Origin: Strigamia acuminata
Lineage: Eukaryota; Arthropoda; Chilopoda; Geophilomorpha; Linotaeniidae
NCBI GenBank assembly: GCA_949358305.1
Contig: OX442315.1
Location: 23,834,427 to 23,898,426, forward strand
Reading direction: 5' to 3'
DNA length: 64,000 bases
Part shown: piece after piece, positions 48,001 to 61,291 of the stretch
How the letters are laid out: each line of letters begins with the position of its first letter
Position numbering within the stretch: the stretch's first letter is position 1
The notes under the pieces: model-generated
The model's database searches: none
What the model was told of the DNA's origin: nothing
The model's input: only the letters and a program-made list of their open reading frames with translations
Program-made: the position numbers and the translations under genes

Positions 48001-51000
48001 AACCCAACTTTACAAATTTAACACCGAAACGAATAAATTTTTAACACGAAAATATAGAAAAATCGAAAAAAGTACACAAATAGTCGCATTTTTTTTAAAA
48101 AAAAGAAAAAAAGTGCATTGAAGCAGTCGATAATTCCCTACAGAAGCCCTAAAACCAAACTGTAATGTTCAAGGTTGGTCATCTCTTTGCCTGGGGAGAA
48201 ATACCAACTACAAAGAATTGTTCTACAAAAAATTCCACAGGTCAACTGATGGTTTATTTTTTAAATTCTCCATTTTTATCCATTAATTATTTTTTTTCTT
48301 CGATATAAAATGTTAAACGTTATTTTTTTTTTTTGGAATAACGTTGAAACGCGAGTCGTTTCCATGACGACTAGGATTGCCATGGTAACAAACGCCAGTG
48401 TGGAGACCTTGTTGCTGAATAAATGATGAGATGTAATCCGTAATCCAAGTTTTAAAATATTTTCACTTTTTCATTAAGATTCCTCATTTTTTTTCTTCAA
48501 ATTGTTATTTCACAACTGATTATTGAACAACGCCAGATCAATTGTGTGTTGCGATTTAAGAGTGGAATTTTTTGAAATTGGTTGAAAGGTCAACTTTATC
48601 CGTGGAAAATTTCGACTTTAATCATTAATCAGTGTAAATCACAATTATAAATTCAACATTTGATTCAAAACCTTTTAAAATTTTTTTTTTAATTTCGATG
48701 TCTCGCTTTAAAGTAAAATTTCAATTTCTCAATTTTGGTTAATTAATTTTTGTGACGAAAAGTTGGGAATTATCAAAATTCACCGACAGATGGCTCACTA
48801 AGCAGCTATCAAGTATGAATATTTGAATATTTTCTTTAAGTATACGATGAAAGATTCGATTTGGAAAGATTTCAAAAGAAACCGAACCAGGTATTACGCA
48901 TTATCTTCGATATATTTTACAGAAATTCAGCACTAGGAGGCGGGATCTCAGTAATAACTCGAAAGCCAATCTCAGTTTTTCACAGAGTCAACGAAATAAT
49001 CCAAAAATAACGGTCGAAATCAACAATAACAAAAAAAAAAACGCCTTTAAAATGACAAATGCGGTCATTTTGTTGATAGTCTGCATTAGGTTTGTACGTT
49101 TTTTGCTCTTCAAATCCTCAAAGACCAAACAAAAAACGAATAAAATCAAACCATTGCCCAAACGACCGAATCGAATCAACATCAAATCCAATTGGTCTAA
49201 ATTCTAAACTACAGACAAAATTTTAACGTTGTTAAATTAACTCCATTCATAGAACTTAACAATCATAACTTTCGTCTGGTTTAAATTAAATTAACTATCG
49301 AATGCAGCCACTAGAAAACCCAATACAAACCCACAAGCAACTCGCACTCAAAAATAACCATAAAACAAAAGAAACTCTCTAATACAGTTTCGATCTGTTG
49401 TGGTCTACTTGCGTTAATGACTGCAAGTCAAATCTAAACCCGAGTATCCGAATTTATGACTTTATGTTCAAAACTTAGCTACTAGTGTGTAAAACACGCC
49501 CAACATTAAAAAATAAAAGAGCAAACAAACGCGTGATAAACAACTGACATAAAACGTGTTTTAATAGATGCTTTTCTATTTTCGAATGCACCTAAAACGT
49601 TCCTATTGCTGTCATAAACTCCATTTTATTTCCTACTTTTTTTTCATTTCTCTTTATTTTGAAATAGGGCATCAACAAGTGCCAAGATAGAGATTCATCC
49701 GTCGAGTTGTCTTTTTTATTTAAATACTGTTATTTGGATTTTATTAAATTAAAAGTAAACGCGTCGTTCGTTTACTTCTGGTTTATTTTATTATTTATTT
49801 CCACAAAAAAATTAATTCGAGATAAAAAAAAAAATAAAAAAAAAAATGAATTCTATTCTTGATTAATAATATTAACTATCAATCGGGAGATTTAATTTCT
49901 AAAATTTAAAAATTTAAAAATAAAAGAATTTCTTTTCATATTTTAATTCAATTTACATTCGATAGATGGCAGTATCGTCCAGGCATGCTAAACGAATGCG
50001 AGCGAATCGTTTGTTCATGCCCGACCACAGTAAACATCTATTTTCATCTATTCTACCACTAATCTCACCCAAATCCCTAAAATACATTCTTAAAATTCCT
50101 CATATTTATAAATCAAAAAATTAATTTTCGTAATTTAACATTTCCATTAAAAAAATGGACAAAACAAAACATTTCAAAAATTTTAAATCAGAAATTTAAA
50201 AAAAAATAAAAAGAAAAACAGAAATACTTAACGAACATAAATTTCCAAAAATAAAACCGACTCACAAACCCTCCCCAAGTACTGAAATACTCGAATTACT
50301 TGCAGCGATTCGACCGTAGCGAAGCCAGAATGGCGCCATGTTTAATTCGTCCGAATTCAAACACTCTTCTTTAACTCGAACCAATTGAACGTGATTTGCC
50401 CAGACCCACCTGAGAGAATTAAATTGAAGCCAATTAATGTCGCAATTAAGAATTCACAGGTGGGGGAGCGAGTGAAACCAGTCATCTCCCGCGTACGCGC
50501 TATTCAATTCATTAAAGACTTAATTAATTGCCCCATCTGATGACCTGTTGGACACTCACCAACACACAGACAACAAGGCCACATTTTTGGCCAGATGGAC
50601 AGCGCCACAATTCAGATGCATAATTAATATATATCATCTGTATTGATTTCCTATACAAAAGTGGGGAAAGTAAGGCGGGTCCATTTTAAAAAGTGAGGAC
50701 GGGAGCAACAACCTTGCATGACAAAAAAAAGGAAAGAAAAAAAAGATGGCGCAGGGTGAGAGAAAAAAAAATGGCACCCAGAATCAAATGGCGACAATTT
50801 TATATTTTGCCCAAAAGTTTTGAATCGTTTGATGTTCATAAATGTGTGTGGAATCTGGCCAGCGCACAAATATGCACAAAATATTTTCTTTGTATGCAAA
50901 TTTTTAATCTCAATTCCTCGCGTTGGTTTTTCGCGATAAATTTACAAGCAACCAACTGGCTCCGACCAACAGTTACCATGGCAACGGTGATATGATGATC

Positions 51001-52144
51001 AAGCTCAACCATTCATGGGACGGAAATGGCACTGGCTTCGTCACAAGAAAATTGCTCATCGCAAACATTGAAAATGGAACTTTAACACCATTCGCGTCAA
51101 CTTTTAGCCTAAACGTTTATCTCCCTAAACGACCCTTTTAAAACTGAAATTTCCCAACCAAACAATTTTTTCTTTTTTTTCTTCTGCTTCTTTTTCAAAA
51201 ATAAAATCACTTACCCGTGATCAATAGGTCTGTCGATTGTTTGACCCGGCATCACATTTGGCATTACATTTGGAATAGGTCCAGGTATTGGTCCAGGAAT
51301 TGGTCCTTGAGGACCCTGTGGACAACCCACTGGTGGGCCGGAATATTGCCCAGCGGGTCCCGGAGGACCTTGAAATCCTGGAACCACGACAGGTGAACCT
51401 TGGAATTGTGGCTGGCCAGGAGGTCCCTTCCAATTAGGTTCGTCCAGTGTAAAATTGTACGCAACCTGATGGCGTTGTTGCTCCCTCCGATTACCTAAAA
51501 CAACCAAATAACATAAATATCATAATATCAAATTTAAAAATTAATAAATAATAATCAAATAAAGTTGAATTCGCAAATAGAAACGACTCGTAATAAATTT
51601 CACAGCTACAAAACATGAGAATAAATAGTGCTAATTCCAGTATAGATGGACTGAGTACCCATGTCTTGTAACTACAGTTTGTGACCGGTATCTTGAAGCT
51701 AAATTCAAACTGCACATTCCATTCTGCGCACAGGATTCCCATTACATCTTATATCAATATCAGATCTAATTTACTAGGCTTTTTTTGTGCTAAACCTAAG
51801 AAAATAAATAGTAATGCCAATAAATAAATAAAAAAGCAATAACAAAAATATAATCCACAATTTGAACCATGTTAACTGTCTGCGCAGACCGGAATACATC
51901 AAGTTACCGGGGCGAACTATAACTAACTACAGCACCATAAATCCGACTTTACATGGGATGATAATCGGAGATCGGTCGGCAGAAAACCCCAAACTCGACC
52001 TAAAACACAAATATAATGGCGAACTACGCAATACCGATACTGATACATCCACCATCCATCGAAATGAATTTCTCCATCGCTTCTATTTACCGGATATCAA
52101 CATCAATTTTCATAAATTGTGAATTACTCACCTTTGGGAATCAT
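42006..52144 (-). CDS. Chi: LIM-domain-binding cofactor (LDB1 / Chip)
   Basis: Nuclear adaptor that dimerises and bridges LIM-homeodomain and GATA/SSDP complexes for enhancer-promoter contact. Coding exons: 52132-52144 (MIPK), 51215-51494, 47027-47240, 46168-46270, 45761-45933, 44693-44896, 44365-44488, 44017-44067, 43473-43624 and 42006-42263, giving 523 residues with all phases consistent. The N-terminus is Pro/Gly-rich (GPPGQPQFQG, IPGPIPGPIPNVMPNVMPG). The dimerisation domain runs from RRHTPYFGQPDYRIYELNKR through WWDAFATEFFEDDATLT, GRTLIPRYFRSIFEGG and LDCDQCTMVTHHGKPMF to LCVILEPMQELMSRHKAYAL. NLS PSKRRKRK. The LIM-interaction domain is in the last exon (VVGEPSLMGGEFGDEDERLI). Introns 1-3 are long, as usual for this gene. 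A 51-bp microexon (GLHTSQANGNPNSSADV) precedes the NLS exon. Confidence 0.95.
45433..45478. promoter_or_regulatory. Pair of X-box (RFX-type) motifs in an LDB1 intron
   Basis: GTTTCCACGGCAACC (45433-45447) and GTTGCCATGGTAACC (45464-45478) both fit the RFX X-box form GTNNCC-(N)-RGNAAC, an imperfect palindrome. The second is an essentially perfect inverted repeat around CATG. The pair resembles 48358-48390. Confidence 0.65.
48358..48390. promoter_or_regulatory. Second pair of X-box-like motifs
   Basis: GTTTCCATGACGAC (48358-48371) and ATTGCCATGGTAACA (48376-48390) repeat the arrangement found at 45433-45478, with closer spacing. Confidence 0.6.
50972..50987. promoter_or_regulatory. X-box-like motif
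   Basis: GTTACCATGGCAACGG is a close match to the RFX X-box. Weaker relatives are GTTCCATGGAAACC at 52972 and GTTTCCAAGGCGAC at 53770. Confidence 0.6.
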
Positions 52145-54960
52145 TAGTTGGCCGATTTAGTCAACACATTTTGTCCTGGAAAAATAAAGAGAAATAAAAA
52201 TATATAAAAACATTTCGATAATCTGAGCAAAGCAAACAACAATATAACACATGTGCACATACACATATATGTGTATATATAGTTGCAGAGATGTCAAGTT
52301 TAAACTTGTAATACAAACAAAATCATTAGGACCTCCTGTCGGCAATATTAGCTCGCGTTACCAGAATTATTAGTCGAGTTACAACATTTGAACAAACTCA
52401 GGTAGCGCTCGCACCTTTTCCCAAAGTAAACAAGTACGTGTGTGGTGTGTGTGAAGAAACTCATTTTGTGTTCTACCCTGCTACCCTTTCTTACTCCGTG
52501 TTGCTCTCGCCTGCTGCCACTGTTTGCAACTCGTTTTTCACTGATCTAAACACGGATAAGCGAACAGCCAGTGCAAATGCTTCTCTCTATGTCAGTCAAC
52601 CCATTTCCAAACCAATTTTTATCATAAAACACACTCATGCTTTTCACATTTTCATACAAAATTTAAAAATATGTGTATACATATTTATATTTATATCGAA
52701 TTGATTTTTTTGTCTTCTTTTTCTAAAAATAAAAAAATCCAAATATCGACATAAAATAAAAATAAATATAAAAATGTATAAAATACCATTAATTTCCCCA
52801 CCAATGTAAAGTCTCAATTTTTTTTTTTACCTCCCCCTCTCAGGATCCCTTTTTTTTCGCTTTTTCTCTCCTTCCACCAGTTCTGCTTTCACAATCGATC
52901 GGTAAAATTAACATATTTTTTAACAGGAGTTCTTTTACACCCCATCTCTTTTTTTTCAATCTAAATGGACTGTTCCATGGAAACCGAAGGAAAATGCAAT
53001 GGAATTCTTATGTTTTTCATTATGAAGAGCGCACATTACTATAGTAGAATTCGCATCCGAATTACATGGCAAAGAACACATTTAAAGCTATTTGTGAGCA
53101 CGTTTTAATGTCAGGTCTATTTTTCCTAAAAGACCTTGTTAAAAATTCATTTAACATTTTAACAACTAATGTCATTCCTCCTCCATAGTTTTTTTTTTTC
53201 TCTTTTTTCAAACAAACATTTTTTCATTACAATTTTTAAATTTAGAAATAAAAATTAATCATTTAAGATGGTAAAAAAAAATTAAATGAAAATGTGAATA
53301 ATAGTCACTTAGTTGGGACAAGACTGGTTAAATAAATCGCATCACCTTTGGTGGCACAAGATTAACTTTATTGGTTTCAAATTGTTTGATCAATATGAGG
53401 TTGAGGCAAAGGTCTGTCGACTTGAGGCGAACCCTTCGGCCGAAGGCTAAAAAAGGAGGTAAAGGGTTGAAGTCATTAAAAGAATCTTTCTTCTCGAAAC
53501 TTGATAAGAAAAGGATTTTCCATCCTAGGTCAAATCATTAACGTTTCACCTATAGTAAACTCTGGTTACCGGTTGCTCACCTCGATCAAACCAATCAATT
53601 ATTTTTTTTATTTTTTATTTTTACAAAAAAATAAAATAAAATAATAAAATATAAATATATATTTTTTTTTGCTAAAAAAGATTGATTTAAAGAGTATTTA
53701 TTTAGTATTTTTCTAAGGGCAAGAGAAATATACCAGGAATATACAGGCAACATTTCTACATAAAAAATGGTTTCCAAGGCGACTGAGATGAGGCTGATGC
53801 AAAACTCGCGACAACCAATCAATACTTTTCACACAGGCAGCGAACAAAAAAAATAAAACGAAAAACTGAGTAGGGGAAAAAAATTTAAACGCCTTTAAAA
53901 ATTTTAAATCGATTTAAACAATATCTCTTTTAAATGGTAATCAGCTCTTCTTTTTTTTTTTTTTTAAATATTACTTTGAAAAATGTAATTAAAAAACTCA
54001 CGTTTTCTCTCCCGCAACATCGAGCATGGTATAACCTTTTTTAACATTGCCTCACGTCTATAATTATCCATCTAGTTGGGAAAATGTTTGGTAAAAAAAG
54101 CGAAACATGTGCACATGATGATCACGCAAACCCGTATTCACGGAGTGCGTAATTCAGGGAGAGGCCCTTGTTGCCCCCTCGCGTGCTGGTGGCGGCCGAC
54201 CCGCTGCCATCTTGATGAGTAGTGCACCGTGCACCGTGCACGAGGAGAAAAGCCGACGAGCGAGAAACGGGCCAAGTCGCCACCCGAATCGCTGTGGCAT
54301 GGCCACAAGCCAGTCCAAAGTTGCCGCCAACTAGCACTAACCGTAGTGGGCAGCGGCCACTAACGTGGTCGGCTTTTGGCATTGGCCGGACAAATGAATC
54401 AATATCTAGACGAGGGAAGTGTACACGAGTTAGCTTCGCGGATGGGGCAGCATGTGTCCGAGCACGTTTTCGGGTACCCGATCTGTTTAAGAACAACGGC
54501 GCTTTTTGTCGGTTTTGTCGATCGTCAATCGACGATTTTCATCGCCATTTGTCACGCTTTGTAATTGGAGAGAGAGAGAAACTTTCCATTTCTGATTGGG
54601 AAATGAAGGAAAGGAAATAAAAATGATTTTAGGTTAATTAATTTCCTGCGGTTATTGTAAGAGGAAACGGATCCGGGAATGGAATAAGCGAAAATGTTGA
54701 GCGACGATGTAAAAAGATTGACGTACCCCCCGCTCTCCCCTTATTCAAAGCACAAAACACATACACAATAATAGAAGATAGGAGTACTGGCGAAGGCTTG
54801 GGTTAAGTGAGAAGGACAGCAAGATATGCTTCTTACCTCAATTCGCACTTCATCGTCGATCGTTAAAGTATCGTTTTAGCAAATTAGACGTACACGGCAG
54901 GATCGAGAGAGAAGGGAACCAACTCCAGCCTTCCTTCCTTCCCGGGACTAGAAAACCTCA
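52145..54960 (-). other. Chi: LDB1 5' UTR exons and first intron
   Basis: The ATG exon extends upstream to an acceptor at 52175 (TTTTTCCAG|GACAAAATGTG). A donor at 54837 (GCGAATTGAG|GTAAGAAGC) ends a probable first exon, with transcription starting somewhere near 54900-54980. Joined, the leader would contain a short upstream frame beginning ATGAAGTGCGAATTG and another ATGTGTTGA, both ending before the main start. The intron is AT-rich except for a GC-rich patch at 54150-54500. Confidence 0.6.
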
Positions 54961-55866
54961 TTGTGCGCCGCGCAGCATTGTGGGAAAGAAAAGTCATTGA
55001 CAACCGGTTAATTTGCATATGACAACAAAATATCGCTAACTTGTACAACTAGCGCGATGGAACTAGATGTATTTTCGGAAAAATTCATTTATTAAAAATT
55101 TTAGTCATTATTTTTTTTTTTAATTTGTCTTTTTTTCTTTTATTTTAAATAAATCTTTTTTTAAAACTAATATGTGGATCTTCTTTAAGAAGTTTAATTA
55201 GACAAATTTCCAAACTTTTTAGTTTAGAGTTATTGAGATTTAGTCCGCTTTAATGCAGGTTTATTTTCTTTGTCAGCAAACTGCCAGTGAAAATTATGCA
55301 AAATCAATAAAAGAAAATATCAATAAAAAAAACTTAAAGTTTAAGAAATGAACAAGTTGAAAGTAAAAATTATTGTAAAAAATCAACATTTTTACTGAAA
55401 AATAAAATAATTGTTTTAGCTTTAAATAAAAATAATAATACTAATAAAAAAAAAACATTTAATAAGCAATAAAATATATTTCTTTTAAATAAAAAATAAA
55501 AAAAATAAAAAAAAAACATTTTTCGTTATCTTTAATCTTCATTAATTTCGTTCGATTATTTTCGCTAAAAACGTGACAAACGAGTAACTAATTGTACCAA
55601 GAAGTTATATACGTATAGAACTCGTGATTAGAGCAACATGTTCAGCCATTGACTCTTAATGAGAAGCGGAGCGAAACTAGTAAACTCTGTCGACGTTAAA
55701 CGAAATTAAAGACTTAAAACGCTAGAGAGGAAGAAATGTGAGAAGAATAAATCAACAATACCCGGCTTTGAATTCTTAGAAAGATACGTTTCGGCGAAGT
55801 ATCTTCAGAGAAAAAGCTGGATTTATTTTCCATTCCACGAAAATTACATCATTTTAATTGTTTGTA
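54961..55866. other. Divergent spacer between LDB1 and COX15
   Basis: Contains a GC-rich start (GCGCCGCGCAGCATTGTGGG near 54965) that is probably the LDB1 promoter. TGTGGGAA there fits a single Su(H)-type site. The remainder is AT-rich, with no gene seen up to the COX15 start. Confidence 0.5.
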
Positions 55867-57626
55867 ATGTCTGCCCTACGCCTAATCTGTAACTGTAGCG
55901 CTCTTTCAAACCGACTATACTTCACCACAGCCAAGGTATGAAAATGAACTGAATAAAAAGCGAATTTGAATGTGAATTTACCTTTTTTCTCCTTGTTTTT
56001 TTAGAACATCGGTTTTCTTAAGCCTATCAGACCTAACCAAAACTTTCGGTTTTTGGCACAGGTAACGCTTATCCCGGCAGTTAATCAGTTGGTAATTGCA
56101 ATTGTATTTATTTCTGATAGAATGTAAAGCATAAGAGCACGATTGCATTGGCTGCCCAACCGCCGGTTGTAGCGAAATCAATAGGATGGTGGCTAATAGC
56201 ATGTAGTGGAACTGTGTTTGGAGCGGTAGTGCTAGGCGGGGTCACAAGGCAATGATTAATAAATATAAAATATTGAATGCACCTAATTTATTTGATTAAA
56301 AATGTGTAGATTGACGCGATCGGGACTATCGATGGTTAACTGGCATTTATTCAAAGAATTTCCACCTTTTTCTCACGCAGAGTGGGTGAGAGAATTTGAT
56401 CGATACAAAGAATTTCCTGAATTTAAAACGTAAACACATTAATTTTTTTTCTCGAGTATATATCAACAATTTTATTTTTTTGTCAGACGCAACCAATATA
56501 TGACATTGGATGAATTCAAATGGATTTGGTATATGGAATATCTTCATCGAATGTGGGGCCGTACAGTTGGAGCTGTTTTTGCTTTGCCAGCCGCATACTT
56601 TTGGTACCGTGGATACTTTAATAAGGGAATGAAGATTCGTTCTGTGGTCTTCGGATCACTCATCGCATTTCAAGTTGGTAAAAATATAAATGTTAAATTA
56701 CCAATATTACTAGGAATAATATTTAATTTAGGGAATATTGGGATGGTATATGGTTAAAAGTGGACTAGTGGAAACCGATTCGGAGCCCAGAGTGAGCCAA
56801 TATCGTTTAGCAGCCCATTTGGGATCAGCCTTTTTGCTTTACACGTTGTTTCTGTGGTCGGCATTGGGTCATCTTTTACCGCCACAAAATGTAATACTTT
56901 AAATTACTAAATACAAGTTTAAGTAGTAATAAATAAATTGTTTAATTTTTGTTTAAGATGGTCGCGCACCCAAACCTCCGTCGATTTCGGATGTTCTCGC
57001 ACGCTACGAAAGGTCTCATCTTTTTAACCGCAATTTCAGGTAAATTTGCACAGATTGAACGTTAATTCGTTGTTTTAATTAAAAATTATTCGCAGGAGCC
57101 TTTGTGGCAGGGCTGGAAGCAGGTTTGGTGTATAATTCCTTCCCGAAAATGGCAGATAAATGGATTCCAGATGATATCTTAGTCATGGAGCCGAAACGCA
57201 AAAACTTCACCGAGAACCCTACAACTGTTCAGTTTGATCACAGAATCCTGGTAACAAATCATTTGTTAATAAAAACAAAATAAGATATTTTTTCTTAATT
57301 CAAGGGGACGAGCGTACTCATTGCCGTGACATCATTGTGGCTTCATTCTCGTAAAATGCCATTAAGTTCACGTGCACGGATGGCAATTAATTGTATGATG
57401 TTTGTGGCGCTAGCACAGGTGAATCGAGTATTATTTGACCTATTAAATTTTATAATTATACCACCTTTAATAAATAACGCAGGTTTCATTGGGGATCGCT
57501 ACATTGTTGATGTATGTGCCCAAGGAATTAGCAGCAACGCATCAATCAGGCTCATTGGCCCTTTTGAGCACAGCAATTTGGCTGACCCATGAATTAAAGA
57601 TGGTGAAACATTTGCCCAAAATCTAG
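55867..57626 (+). CDS. COX15: Heme A synthase COX15, mitochondrial
   Basis: Inner-membrane enzyme that oxidises the heme O methyl to a formyl group, making heme A for cytochrome c oxidase. Ten exons: 55867-55935, 56005-56061, 56121-56248, 56310-56429, 56487-56673, 56732-56890, 56958-57039, 57096-57250, 57305-57418 and 57483-57626, giving 404 residues. The N-terminus [20 protein letters not shown] is a plausible mitochondrial presequence. The first membrane segment is [19 protein letters not shown], followed by [17 protein letters not shown]. Heme-ligand type His are in [12 protein letters not shown] and [12 protein letters not shown], and further His in [14 protein letters not shown] and [35 protein letters not shown] is the typical intermembrane loop. 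The intron after 56248 starts with GC rather than GT (CACAAG|GCAATG). Confidence 0.96.
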
Positions 57627-57858
57627 GCAGATTTTTTTTTATACAATGTTGATGAATAAAATAAAAATAAACGCAATAAAAACGGTTTCTAAACACAAAT
57701 TATTTCATTTTAACTCGCTTGAAACTTACAGTAGGTGTTCATTAATTTAAAAAAAAAAAGAATCGGAATGTAATATACTACAACAGAAAATAATTGCATA
57801 TTTGTGAACCCATTAAACATTTACCACTACACAAAGTTAAATTAGTGATAAAAATAAA
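57627..57858. other. Convergent 3' flanks of COX15 and DHX15
   Basis: 232 bp between the stop codons of two convergent genes. AATAAAATAAAAATAAA near 57655 can serve as the COX15 polyadenylation signal. Nothing else is seen. Confidence 0.6.
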
Positions 57859-61087
<3,229 letters not shown>

Positions 61088-61291
61088 TGTAAGCCCTTCA
61101 AAATTAATTCACTTTTTCGCAATATTTCAGAATGCACACAAACCGCGCAAGAAAGATAAAAAGATGGCGACACAGGAACGGGAAACTTGATGATGAATGA
61201 CGCCATATCGTTGTAAGCGACGTCTACCGGAATTAATGGAAAGCAGCAAGTAGCCGACCACGTTGGCTATCGAATTGTGTTAATAATTAAA
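61088..61291. promoter_or_regulatory. Bidirectional promoter DHX15 / DDX56
   Basis: 204 bp separate the two divergent start codons. The spacer contains AAGATGGCGACACAGG (61160-61176), a YY1/Pho-like ATGGCG word, and AATGACGCCATATCG (61196-61210). No TATA box. Sharing of regulation by these two RNA helicases is inferred from position. Confidence 0.6.

Larger units (their letters stand above)
47241..51214 (-). other. Chi: Large LDB1 intron, no other gene seen
   Basis: About 4 kb of intron between the Pro-rich exon and the RRHTPYFG exon. It has GC-rich sequence next to the exon (47241-47540), then AT-rich DNA. It holds two X-box-like sites (48358-48390) and another at 50972-50987. A lone satellite-like word (GTATCCGAATTTATGACTTT) is at 49443. 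Several ORFs of 60-130 codons on both strands show no family features. Confidence 0.6.

Noticed and set aside
54122-54620. Overlapping 124- and 132-codon ORFs in the GC-rich patch
   Set aside because: Both strands are open only because of GC-rich composition. The sequences are arginine- and alanine-rich without domains, and the patch lies in the LDB1 first intron.
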